Source of the DNA: DHVE2 group archaeon
Lineage (GTDB): Archaea > Thermoplasmatota > Thermoplasmata > Thermoplasmatales > Aciduliprofundaceae
Assembly (NCBI GenBank): GCA_026993785.1
Contig: JALWRZ010000002.1
Span: 1-64,000 of the forward strand
Direction of reading: 5' to 3'
DNA length: 64,000 nucleotides
The notes beneath the pieces were generated by a model, which was not told the DNA's origin, did no database searches, and saw nothing but the letters and a program-made list of their open reading frames with translations. Every line of letters starts with the position of its first letter. The first letter of the stretch is position 1. Position numbers and translations under genes: made by a program. This document shows, in pieces, positions 18,133 through 25,972 of this stretch.

Positions 18133-18884
18133 AACTCAGCTATTCATCATATATGCGCTACAAAACCTGCCCCCTATGGTTCAGACTGGAAAGGGAATAT
18201 CCCCTTCGCGGACCGATGTTCGCGGAGCTTCTAATAGGACAGAGGATGCATCGGTATTTCTACGATATCCTTCATTTCAGAGAATTCAACATGGCTCCGG
18301 AGGAGATATGGAATGAAATTAAGGGGAATAGGAGATTGATGCATCGCAGCGATTTTTGCCAGGAGTTCGAGGATTTCCAAGAGATGCAGTCCTACTATGC
18401 TTCTCTTAAAAATACATTAGTGCTAAGCATGGATGAGGAAGAATATGTAAGGAAGATTGAAAGAATAATTGAAGTCGCATCCCAGAATGCCCACAGATTC
18501 CGGGGTAAAAGGTATAGAAATGAAGTATGGCTTCAAAGTAGAGTAGGAAATGGGGAGATATACGGCATCATAGATCTTCTTAGCCAAGATGATGTGGTTG
18601 AGCTCAAAACTGGAAGGATAGAGGGTTACGATTTACAGCTGGAGTTTTACTCTTTGCTGTTCTATCTCAAATATTACAGGGTGCCCAGAAGCACAATTTT
18701 CTCCCTTTATACTGGAGAGATGAAGAACGTAAGATTCTCCTCAAATTGGCTGGAAAAACTCTATAATGAAATAAAGGAGAATATGAAAAATATGGAGAAG
18801 GGCGTTTTCACACCGCGCAGAGGTGAGTGGTGTCGCTATTGTCCCTATAGAAGCTTATGTGAAGAAATTATTCCCGATGAATGA
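18129..18884 (+). CDS. PD-(D/E)XK nuclease-fold protein with Fe-S cysteines (RecB/Cas4-like)
   Basis: A 252-residue protein. The N-terminus LSYSSYMRYKTCPLWF has the typical SxSxxxxYxxCPxxF box; the core shows GIIDLLSQDDVVELKTG (catalytic Asp, then ExK), and the C-terminus has CRYCPYRSLC. With Cys17 this makes the four-cysteine iron-sulfur staple of AddB, Cas4 and RecB-like exonucleases. It probably acts on DNA ends. No cas gene, CRISPR array or helicase is near. An alternative longer frame starts inside thiD; the ATGA overlap and homology support 18129. Confidence 0.82.
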   Translation: MKLSYSSYMRYKTCPLWFRLEREYPLRGPMFAELLIGQRMHRYFYDILHFREFNMAPEEIWNEIKGNRRLMHRSDFCQEFEDFQEMQSYYASLKNTLVLSMDEEEYVRKIERIIEVASQNAHRFRGKRYRNEVWLQSRVGNGEIYGIIDLLSQDDVVELKTGRIEGYDLQLEFYSLLFYLKYYRVPRSTIFSLYTGEMKNVRFSSNWLEKLYNEIKENMKNMEKGVFTPRRGEWCRYCPYRSLCEEIIPDE

Positions 18885-18929
18885 GAATCGGATACCAAAT
18901 TTTTAATATTGTTGGGGTTATTTATCTCT

Positions 18930-19778
18930 ATGATTTCCCTGGACCTGCTAAGGTTCATCATTGCGCTCCCCTTCTTTCTCTATGCTGCTTACTCAGATCT
19001 CAAGGAGAGACTGGTAAGCACTGCGGTATGGTTTTTTCTTGGACTCTTCTCCTTTGCGCTTCTCCTATATCAGTATCATTCCCTCATAGAGCTATTGGCC
19101 ATATCTTCCGCTGCCATTCTCTTCTACGAATGGTTTGTGGAATGGGAAAAGAAAATATACTCCGCTGCTTTTGTAATTCTCGCAGTGATGCTCTTTTTTG
19201 CGTCCCTGGGAATGGCTATAGCAAAGAATATATATGGTTCAACAACCATTATCCTTATTCCTCTCCTTCTCCTTCTATTTCGGGGGCTATATAGATTCAG
19301 GGTCATTCGTGGCCGTGCAGATGCCAGAGCATTGATGAGCATAGCAATTTTGCAGCCTTCATATCCCCGTGTCCTTTTCCATCCCTTCCCCCTCTGGATT
19401 CCACAATATGTGGAGCTTGTGGAGATTACCTTTCCCTTCGTTTTCCTGGTGCTCCTTTATACAGGTATATTTTTCGCTCTATTTCTGCTTTCCTTAGGGA
19501 TGATGAACCTTATTCGTGGCGATGTGGGATTTCCTGAGATGTTCATGGGCTATATGCTTCCTATAGACAATGTGGATCGCCATCATGTCTGGCTTATGGA
19601 GAGGGTTGTGGATGGGGAGCACGTGCTTTATCTTTCCCCCGATGATCATAAAAGGGAGGATATAGAAGCTCTAAGGAAAATAGGTCGCAAGAGGGTATGG
19701 GTGCAACCCAAGATACCCTTCGTGGTATTCATAACCGTGGGATTAATCCTCGCTTACCTTCTCGGAAACTTTCTCTGA
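18930..19778 (+). CDS. Prepilin/preflagellin peptidase, A24 family
   Basis: About 282 residues, membrane aspartyl protease that cuts the class III signal peptides of archaeal pilins and archaellins. The two catalytic aspartates lie in YSDLKERLV (near residue 22) and GRADARAL (near 135, the GxAD motif). The C-terminal part with DRHHVWLMERV and KRVWVQPKIPF followed by a final membrane helix is the archaeal A24 type II tail. The ATG at 18930 has TTTTTAATATT about 27 bases upstream. No pilin or archaellin gene is in the window. Confidence 0.87.
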   Translation: MISLDLLRFIIALPFFLYAAYSDLKERLVSTAVWFFLGLFSFALLLYQYHSLIELLAISSAAILFYEWFVEWEKKIYSAAFVILAVMLFFASLGMAIAKNIYGSTTIILIPLLLLLFRGLYRFRVIRGRADARALMSIAILQPSYPRVLFHPFPLWIPQYVELVEITFPFVFLVLLYTGIFFALFLLSLGMMNLIRGDVGFPEMFMGYMLPIDNVDRHHVWLMERVVDGEHVLYLSPDDHKREDIEALRKIGRKRVWVQPKIPFVVFITVGLILAYLLGNFL

Positions 19779-20252
19779 AGCCTTACTTAAAGCTTTGAGG
19801 ATATCACTTCGGGTGATTATACCTATCACCCTCTTATTTTTATCCACCACGGGCAACCGAGATACTTCCTTTTTCACCAGAAGATATAGGGCATCATAAA
19901 TATCGTCATCCTCGGTTACGTAATGCACCCTCCTCTCCATGGCATCCTCTACCCTTATATTCGATATCTGTGAGAAAGCATCTTTTTGCGATTCCTGGGG
20001 TAAGCTGAGGGGAATGGTTTCCATAAAATCAAAGGGTGTAGGGAATATATAAACGCCGAGATTCTCCATATGCGTCTTTATTATTTCCAAAATATCCTTG
20101 AGGGTGAGAATTCCCACAAGTCTGCCCTGAGAATCTACAACAGGGGCACCATTGATTCCCTTCTTCGCCATAATTTCTGAGGCTTCTTTTATAGTCATTT
20201 CGGGCTTAAGCGTGATTACATGGGGATTCATGGCATCTTTTACCTTCATCAT
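19743..20252 (-). CDS. Two-CBS-domain protein
   Basis: About 169 residues forming a Bateman pair: first CBS (MNPHVITLKPEMTIKEAS ... GINGAPVVDSQGRLVGILT) and second CBS (MERRVHYVTEDDDIYDAL ... SRLPVVDKNKRVIGIIT). Such modules bind AMP, ATP or SAM and report energy state. The ATG at 20252 overlaps the stop of the preceding gene (ATGA). The 3' end overlaps the convergent peptidase gene by 36 bases. Confidence 0.85.
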   Translation of the reverse strand: MMKVKDAMNPHVITLKPEMTIKEASEIMAKKGINGAPVVDSQGRLVGILTLKDILEIIKTHMENLGVYIFPTPFDFMETIPLSLPQESQKDAFSQISNIRVEDAMERRVHYVTEDDDIYDALYLLVKKEVSRLPVVDKNKRVIGIITRSDILKALSKASEKVSEKVSED

Positions 20253-20635
20253 CTTCGCCTCTTCTTCATCTCGTAGAGAATCATGTCGTTCCACTCCACC
20301 CTGTGTTTTATCCCGTTTCTCGCCAGAAAAGAGCTTAGCTTCTCCGTAATCACCCTGATCTCATCATTGTAAACCCCACGATATATGAAAAACTCCCTGC
20401 GATCGCTTATGGGAACAACTATTCTCATCTTACCTTCTCTATTGAAGCCTTCAGGTTTTCTGTTATGCCTTAAATCCACAAGATTTTCCTCCACAATTAC
20501 ATCCACGGTTTCCGGTTCATCTACGAACTGCCGGGAATACTGGAAAAACAGGCGAAGCATATCACCCCATATGGGTTCGAGATCCTTCCACTCCACGCTT
20601 CTGTTCATGATGATGTGGCTGTTCCAAATCTTCAT
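20249..20635 (-). CDS. Uncharacterised 128-residue protein
   Basis: No family recognised. It is rich in charged and aromatic residues, soluble, with a mixed alpha/beta pattern and a basic tail MKKRRR. A TATA-like AATTATTATACC lies about 30 bases before the ATG. Coupling with the CBS gene by an ATGA overlap suggests that the two function together. Confidence 0.6.
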   Translation of the reverse strand: MKIWNSHIIMNRSVEWKDLEPIWGDMLRLFFQYSRQFVDEPETVDVIVEENLVDLRHNRKPEGFNREGKMRIVVPISDRREFFIYRGVYNDEIRVITEKLSSFLARNGIKHRVEWNDMILYEMKKRRR

Positions 20636-20784
20636 AGTTCTTCATTGAATTCTCGGTATAATAATTTAACGGTCATTAACCCCAATGCATGCGGAGTGGA
20701 GAATCTTACTCCCCCCGTATTTGCTTGAAAACCAAGTGCTCCATTTCTCATAATTATTTTATACGAATAAGCCATCGCCTTTTT

Positions 20785-21801
20785 ATGCTATCCCGTGAGC
20801 TTATGCGCAATGTGGAGGAGGTAATAACCCTTGAGGAACTGGAGGACGCTCTTCGCTCATCGCCCCGGGGCTATGTTGGTCTTGAGCCTTCGGGACGGGT
20901 CCACCTTGGAACCGGGCTTATTATAGGCAACAAGGTAAAGGATCTCATGGAGCATGGGGTAAGCATGATAGTATTTCTGGCAGACTGGCACGCCATGATA
21001 AACGATAAGTTTGGAGGGGATATTGAGAAAATAAGACTCGCCGGCGAATACATGAAAGGTGTATTTGGCGCCCTGGGAATAAATCCCCGTTACATATGGG
21101 CAGATGAGCTTGTGAGCAGCAAGGATTACTGGGAGAAGGTAATCAAAGTGGCCAAAAAGACCACGCTGAAGCGTGCCAAGAGGGCTATGAGCATAATGGG
21201 TCGCAAAGAGGATGAGGCGGAGCTAGATTCCTCCAAGATAATTTATCCTTTTATGCAAGTTTCGGATATATTTCATATGGAGCTTGATATCGCCCTAGGC
21301 GGAATGGATCAAAGGCACGCTCACATGCTGGCCAGGGATGTGGCAGAAAAGTTAGGATACAAGAAACCGGTGGCAATCCATACAGTTCTTCTAGCAGGCC
21401 TCCGGGGCAGTGGCAGGATGGACCCCATTGAGGCAAAGATGAGCAAGAGCAAGGAGGGAACTGCCATATTCGTGGAGGATTCCCCAGAGGACATAAGGAG
21501 GAAAATGAAGAAAGCGTTTTGTCCGCCGCAGGTTGAAGGTAACCCAGTTCTTCAGATTGTTAGGCATATTATCTTCGCGTATTATTCCCAGAAGTTTGTA
21601 GTGCCCAGGGACGAGAAATGGGGTGGAGATATGGTCTTCCAATCCTATGAGGAGCTGGAGAAATCTTATCTAAGTGGGGAGTTGCATCCCATGGACCTTA
21701 AGAACGCTGTGGCTGATGAACTTATAAGGATACTGAAGCCTGTGAGAGAATATATTGAGAAAAATGACGATATTCCACGAAAACTGGGGTGGCTCCAATG
21801 A
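20785..21801 (+). CDS. tyrS: Tyrosyl-tRNA synthetase
   Basis: Class I synthetase of archaeal/eukaryotic type, 338 residues. HIGH-like PSGRVHLGT near residue 33 and KMSKSKEGT near 215 bind ATP; the C-terminal anticodon-binding helices end in HPMDLKNAVADEL. The ATG at 20785 is chosen: ATTTTATACGAA lies about 25 bases upstream (leaderless) and family homology starts a few residues later, while an in-frame start at 20689 would add 32 unlikely residues. It overlaps dhs by ATGA. Confidence 0.95.
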   Translation: MLSRELMRNVEEVITLEELEDALRSSPRGYVGLEPSGRVHLGTGLIIGNKVKDLMEHGVSMIVFLADWHAMINDKFGGDIEKIRLAGEYMKGVFGALGINPRYIWADELVSSKDYWEKVIKVAKKTTLKRAKRAMSIMGRKEDEAELDSSKIIYPFMQVSDIFHMELDIALGGMDQRHAHMLARDVAEKLGYKKPVAIHTVLLAGLRGSGRMDPIEAKMSKSKEGTAIFVEDSPEDIRRKMKKAFCPPQVEGNPVLQIVRHIIFAYYSQKFVVPRDEKWGGDMVFQSYEELEKSYLSGELHPMDLKNAVADELIRILKPVREYIEKNDDIPRKLGWLQ

Positions 21802-22736
21802 ACATCGAGGAGCACATGAAGGTGGAGGATATTCAGATAAGGGAAGGTATGAGCGTAGGAGACCTATTAGACCAGTTTTACGATGCTGGCGGATTTGTAG
21901 CAAAGAAGTTGGGCATCGCAGAGAAGATCCTGCTTAAAATGCTCAGGGAAAAGGATATCACAGTATTTCTCTCTTTTCCCGCCTGCATAATTGCCACAGG
22001 CACCCGAGGTGTGATCAAGGAGCTTGTGCGGCGAAATCTTGTGGATGTCATCATAACCACCTGCGGCACCCTCGATCACGATATTGCAAGAAGCTTCAAG
22101 AATTATTATCATGGCTCGTTCCTGATGGATGATGCTAAGCTTCACCGGGAAGGCATAAATCGTCTTGGCAATGTTCTTGTGCCCAATGAATCCTATGGAG
22201 AAGTGATGGAGAATTTTATGATGCCTATTCTTGAAGAATTATATCAGGAGAAAAAGGTGTGGGGTGGCAGGGAGATTATCGATGAATTTGCAAAAAGATT
22301 GAAAAATGAGGATTCTATCCTATTCTGGGCGTATCGCAACGGAATTCCCATTTACGTGCCAGGTATAACCGACGGTTCCTTTGGAGCACAGCTATGGGCG
22401 TTCAGAGAGATGCATCCCGATTTTCAGGTAGATGTTCTTAAGGATGAGCATGAGCTTGCGGATATAATTTTCGAAGCTAAGAAGACAGGTGCTTTGATGA
22501 TTGGAGGCGGAATAAGTAAGCATCACACCATATGGTGGAATCAATTTCGCGAGGGTCTGGATTACGCAGTTTATATAACTACTGCGGTGGAATGGGATGG
22601 CTCGCTCAGCGGTGCAAGGGTTCGCGAAGCTGTCTCTTGGGGAAAGGTAAGGGAGGACGCGAAATACATAACGGTGGAAGGTGATGCTACAGTTCTACTT
22701 CCCCTTCTTGTGGCAAGTGTTCTTGAGAAAATATAA
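21798..22736 (+). CDS. dys: Deoxyhypusine synthase
   Basis: Transfers the aminobutyl group of spermidine to the lysine of aIF5A. 312 residues. NAD-binding and active-site motifs are DVIITTCGTLDHD (near residue 84), GITDGSFG (near 191) and GGGISKHHTIWW (near 236) with the catalytic lysine, then AVEWDGSLSGAR. The start overlaps the tyrS stop (ATGA), so the two are cotranscribed. Confidence 0.95.
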   Translation: MNIEEHMKVEDIQIREGMSVGDLLDQFYDAGGFVAKKLGIAEKILLKMLREKDITVFLSFPACIIATGTRGVIKELVRRNLVDVIITTCGTLDHDIARSFKNYYHGSFLMDDAKLHREGINRLGNVLVPNESYGEVMENFMMPILEELYQEKKVWGGREIIDEFAKRLKNEDSILFWAYRNGIPIYVPGITDGSFGAQLWAFREMHPDFQVDVLKDEHELADIIFEAKKTGALMIGGGISKHHTIWWNQFREGLDYAVYITTAVEWDGSLSGARVREAVSWGKVREDAKYITVEGDATVLLPLLVASVLEKI

Positions 22737-22915
22737 TTCTTGAGAGACCATAGGAAATTTAGTCAAGCTTTTTCATGCCACTTGGCACCTTTTAGTTATA
22801 TTTAAAATGTTTTAAGTTTCATTTTTTCATTTGAAAGATATTTGAAACATAAAATTAACCAATTTTTGCAATTTGCCTGTAAAAACTTAATATAGAACAC
22901 TTCCTTTACGGAGTT
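22737..22915. promoter_or_regulatory. AT-rich spacer with arcC promoter
   Basis: Contains AAACTTAATATAGAAC about 25 bases before the arcC ATG, plus a weak CGGAG site. The rest is AT-rich with T-runs after dys that may end its transcript. No gene seen. Confidence 0.4.
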
Positions 22916-23848
22916 ATGGAAACCCTCGTACTTGCGGTGGGCGGGAACGCACTTCTTCGTCCGGGGGATAAGGGCACTGCTGAGGAGCAGATTTCCCGGG
23001 CTCAGGAGACTGCGGAAGAGATATATCCCCTGTTTAAGAAATTCAAGGTTGTAGTTACCCATGGTAACGGTCCGCAGGTAGGCGCAATTCTGCTTCAGAA
23101 TGAGAACTCTAAGGATATCGTGCCTCCTATGCCCCTGGATATCTGCGGTGCCATGTCCCAGGGTGAAATAGGGTATATGCTAACCCAGAGCTTTCACAAT
23201 ATTCTCGAGAAGAAAAATATAGATAAGAGAATAGTGACACTTCTAACCAGGGTCATAGTGGACAAAAATGATCCTGCTTTCAAAAACCCTTCAAAGCCCA
23301 TAGGTCCCTTCTATACTGAGGAAGAGGCAAAGAGACTGGCCCGGGAGAAGGGATGGCATGTGATAGAGGACTCCGGTCGTGGATGGAGAAGGGTTGTACC
23401 ATCCCCGGATCCTAAGGAAATCGTTGAGAAGGGAGCCATAAGAACCCTTATAGATGAGGGATTTATCGTTATTGCCGTAGGTGGCGGAGGCATACCAGTG
23501 ATTAAAGAGGACGGCCACTTTATAGGTGTGGAGGGCGTGATAGATAAGGACCTTGCTTCTGCTACACTGGGAAGGGATATAAGAGCGGATAAAATGTTCA
23601 TACTCACCAGTGTTGACAGGGTTTATCTCAATTTCGGAACTCCCCAGCAGAGGCCAATAGAGCAGATGACGGTTTCAGAGGCTAAGAAATATATGGAAGA
23701 GGGACACTTTAAAAAGGGGAGCATGTATCCCAAAATTCTCGCGTCCATAAGATTCCTGGAAGGTGGGGGAAAGGAAGTGCTTATAACCTCCCCGGAAAAG
23801 GTAACTGAGGCTCTGGAGGGTGATGCCGGTACTTGGATATACCCGTAA
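22916..23848 (+). CDS. arcC: Carbamate kinase
   Basis: Amino-acid kinase fold, 310 residues. It begins VLAVGGNALL, then THGNGPQVG (near residue 49), QGEIGYML, AVGGGGIPV (near 187) and KGSMYPK near the C-terminus, all carbamate-kinase signatures. In fermenting archaea it makes ATP from carbamoyl phosphate produced by arginine or citrulline breakdown. No arcA or arcB is nearby. Some archaeal homologues run in reverse to supply carbamoyl phosphate. Confidence 0.93.
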   Translation: METLVLAVGGNALLRPGDKGTAEEQISRAQETAEEIYPLFKKFKVVVTHGNGPQVGAILLQNENSKDIVPPMPLDICGAMSQGEIGYMLTQSFHNILEKKNIDKRIVTLLTRVIVDKNDPAFKNPSKPIGPFYTEEEAKRLAREKGWHVIEDSGRGWRRVVPSPDPKEIVEKGAIRTLIDEGFIVIAVGGGGIPVIKEDGHFIGVEGVIDKDLASATLGRDIRADKMFILTSVDRVYLNFGTPQQRPIEQMTVSEAKKYMEEGHFKKGSMYPKILASIRFLEGGGKEVLITSPEKVTEALEGDAGTWIYP

Positions 23849-23917
23849 ACCATAGGAATATTCTCTTGATAGAATCGAAAGTTTTATGAGTCAAACCTCT
23901 ATTACACCCTTAGAGAT

Positions 23918-23992
23918 AGCGGGGTGGGGTAGCCAGGAAATCCCGCCGGGCTCATAACCCGGAGATCGGTGGTTCAAATCCACCCCCCGCTA
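23918..23992 (+). tRNA. Initiator tRNA-Met(CAT)
   Basis: 75 bases with acceptor AGCGGGG/CCCCGCT (A1-T72), anticodon stem-loop CCGGG-CTCATAA-CCCGG with three G-C pairs, and T arm GGTGG-TTCAAAT-CCACC. A1-U72 and the GGG/CCC anticodon stem mark the initiator. AAGTTTTATGAG about 35 bases upstream is a TATA candidate. CCA is not encoded. Confidence 0.95.
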
Positions 23993-24042
23993 CTTTCTGT
24001 AGTGAATTTTTACCGCAGGACTTCATATGGAGGTGGTGAAGA

Positions 24043-24903
24043 ATGAACCCTACTCTAAGAACGATCGGGTTATTCTTGGCTCTAACCGCTCTTTTACTTG
24101 GAGTGGGATATGTATTGGGCTTGCTTTACGGGGTTACCTATTACTCTCTGGTCTTTTTCTTTATTCTTGCCATGGCCATTAATGTCTTCTCCTATTTCTA
24201 CAGCTCCAAGATAGTGCTATGGAGCTACAGGGCAAGGATAATAAATGAGACAGAAAATCCCAGACTTTATGACGTGGTTAAAAAAGTCGCTTTCAATGCA
24301 AATCTTCCTATGCCTCGGGTGGCTATTGTGCCTTTAAGCGTTCCCAATGCCTTTGCCACGGGAAGAAATCCCAAAAACGCGGTGATATGCGTGACTGAAG
24401 GCCTCCTCAATACTCTGAACGATGATGAGCTGGAAGGTGTTATAGGCCACGAGATGGGACACATAAAAGACAGGGATATTCTCATTATGACAGTTGCAGC
24501 CACTGTGGCAGGCGCTTTTTCTTTTATGGCAAGGGCATATTTCTGGAGAGGTATGTTTTCCAGAGATCGAGAGAATTCATGGCTCATATATCTATTCCTT
24601 GCTCTGGCCGCCTTTGCAGCAGTGCTCATCCAACTTGCAATATCAAGACAGCGAGAGTTCAAGGCAGATGAGCAGAGTGCAAAAATCACCAAAAAGCCCT
24701 TGGCCCTTGCATCTGCACTTAGAAAAATAGAATATTATGTGACGAAAAGGCCCCTCACCGCAGGAAATCCCTCTACCGCTTCTCTGTTCATAGTCAATCC
24801 ATTCAGAGGTGGAGGGATAATAAGACTATTCTCAACGCATCCACCTACAGAGGAAAGAATAAAAAGGCTGGAAGAAATTGCAAGAAAGTACTCATACCTT
24901 TAA
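24043..24903 (+). CDS. htpX: HtpX-like M48 membrane metalloprotease
   Basis: 286 residues. Two N-terminal membrane segments (about 5-27 and 32-54), then the zinc motif HEMGH (near residue 140) with the third ligand in EFKADEQSAK (near 206), and two more hydrophobic stretches near 150 and 185. The family degrades misfolded membrane proteins. GGAGGTGGTGA precedes the ATG. Its 3' end overlaps the convergent aEF-1beta gene by four bases. Confidence 0.92.
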   Translation: MNPTLRTIGLFLALTALLLGVGYVLGLLYGVTYYSLVFFFILAMAINVFSYFYSSKIVLWSYRARIINETENPRLYDVVKKVAFNANLPMPRVAIVPLSVPNAFATGRNPKNAVICVTEGLLNTLNDDELEGVIGHEMGHIKDRDILIMTVAATVAGAFSFMARAYFWRGMFSRDRENSWLIYLFLALAAFAAVLIQLAISRQREFKADEQSAKITKKPLALASALRKIEYYVTKRPLTAGNPSTASLFIVNPFRGGGIIRLFSTHPPTEERIKRLEEIARKYSYL

Positions 24904-25166
24904 ATCAGAGAAACTTCTTCCACCACTACTCCCTGAACATTCTCTATTTTACTGAGCTCTTCTTCTATCTTATCAGTGATTCCGCCCTCGTCCTTAACCA
25001 CTATTTTAACTACAAGTGCTTTGAGTCCAAAGGCTATGGGCTGCAAATCAAATTCTGCAATTTTTCCCAGAGTTCCTATTTTCTCCTTAACCTCACTTTT
25101 CATTTTCTCGAAATCTATGTCCACACCGGAGGGCATTATTTTGTAGGTTACCAACACATCACCCAT
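24900..25166 (-). CDS. ef1b: Elongation factor 1-beta
   Basis: Nucleotide exchange factor for aEF-1alpha, 88 residues, ferredoxin-like alpha/beta fold. Conserved segments are TYKIMPSG, PIAFGLKAL and the C-terminal VEEVSLI. The ATG at 25166 follows GAGGTGATAAGA. It is cotranscribed with the zinc-ribbon gene eleven bases upstream, an arrangement common in euryarchaea. Confidence 0.93.
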   Translation of the reverse strand: MGDVLVTYKIMPSGVDIDFEKMKSEVKEKIGTLGKIAEFDLQPIAFGLKALVVKIVVKDEGGITDKIEEELSKIENVQGVVVEEVSLI

Positions 25167-25176
25167 TCTTATCACC

Positions 25177-25344
25177 TCATGGTCCTTCAAACCCGCAGTT
25201 GGGGCACTTGTAGGGAATACTCTGCTCTCTGCAATGGGCGCATCGGGCGATTAGCGCACCGCAATTAGGGCATCTAAATATCACGGAGCCTTCCTCTATC
25301 AGCCCCCTTCCGCAGGATGTGCAGAACTCTATTGTCTCCTCCAT
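25177..25344 (-). CDS. Small zinc-ribbon protein
   Basis: 55 residues with four CxxC pairs: CTSC, CPNC, CAHC and CPNC, giving two zinc ribbons. This is the small archaeal zinc-finger family often encoded before aEF-1beta and thought to bind RNA. The ATG at 25344 follows GGTGAGAAA; upstream in-frame codons lie in repeat DNA and are not coding. TTTTTAAATA about 35 bases upstream is the probable TATA box and abuts the dispersed repeat. Confidence 0.85.
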   Translation of the reverse strand: MEETIEFCTSCGRGLIEEGSVIFRCPNCGALIARCAHCREQSIPYKCPNCGFEGP

Positions 25345-25383
25345 TTTCTCACCTGATAGGGGTATTGGGGCCTTATTTAAAAA

Positions 25384-25590
25384 TGTTATGCTAATGGGAA
25401 CCACCGGCGGGTTCCCATCCCCTCCTGCAACCAGACAATGCGATGAACCACCAGCGGGTTCCCCACGAAGGGGCACCTACGGTTCCCCTCTCTACACCCT
25501 CCCTTTATCTTTATGGGGGTTTAGAAAGGGGGCTACGCCCTTCGTAGGGCACCTACGCTGCGTCCTGCCTACGCAGGGCTTACACGCAAC
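25384..25590 (+). repeat. Dispersed GC-rich hairpin repeat, copy A
   Basis: It shares blocks with copy B at 60541-60781, in inverted orientation. The order here is GCTAATGGGAACCACC, CGGGTTCCCAT, CCCCTCCTGC, a second ACCAGCGGGTTCCCCACGA, TTTATCTTTA, GGGGTTTAGAAAGGGGGC, and a CCCTTCG tail. GGGAACC/GGTTCCC pairs form hairpins. One end lies about 10 bases from the TATA box of the zinc-ribbon gene. No coding potential is credible. Confidence 0.75.
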
Positions 25591-25818
25591 TCCTTTCAAG
25601 CCACATAGAGAGAAATGCGATGAGTCAGGCGAGAAGCATTTCGAATGCAAATAAGCACCAGGGATTGGGAGCATAGCAATCATGAACTGGGCGGAAGGGG
25701 CATCTTTGATGCAACTAAGCCCGGACACGAGCTAAGTGAGGGAACCGGAGGGAACGAGCAAAATTCAGAAGGAATTGTGAGAGTAAACCTGATTGCATCA
25801 CCGAATATAGCGATGCAA
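25591..25818. other. Non-coding region with several short hairpins
   Basis: No credible gene. Perfect small stem-loops occur at 25636-25648 (GCATT/AATGC), 25700-25712 (GCATC/GATGC) and 25792-25819 (ATTGCATC/GATGCAAT, 12-base loop). The last lies right after the 3' end of tRNA-Ala and could end its transcript. The rest is unlike the AT-rich spacers elsewhere and may be a repeat tail or an unrecognised RNA. Confidence 0.35.
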
Positions 25819-25892
25819 TGGACCGGGCGGGACTTGAACCCGCGGCCTCCGCATTGCGAATGCGGCGATCTTCCGGGCTGATCTACCGGCCC
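25819..25892 (-). tRNA. tRNA-Ala(CGC)
   Basis: 74 bases with acceptor GGGCCGG/CCGGTCC including the G3-U70 wobble that marks alanine, anticodon stem-loop CCGCA-TTCGCAA-TGCGG, T arm GCGGG-TTCAAGT-CCCGC and discriminator A. No intron. A TATA-like TTTTTATAATT lies about 28 bases upstream. Confidence 0.95.
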
Positions 25893-25972
25893 TGTGGTGG
25901 CAAAAATCGGCTAATTATAAAAAGATTGCGTTACTCAAAATCTTTTTATAGGAGCATGGGGATGCGAAAACG

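Noticed and set aside
25319-25728. Frames through repeat copy A on both strands
   Set aside because: They follow the repeat rather than a gene, have biased composition and no ribosome site, and similar frames occur in copy B.
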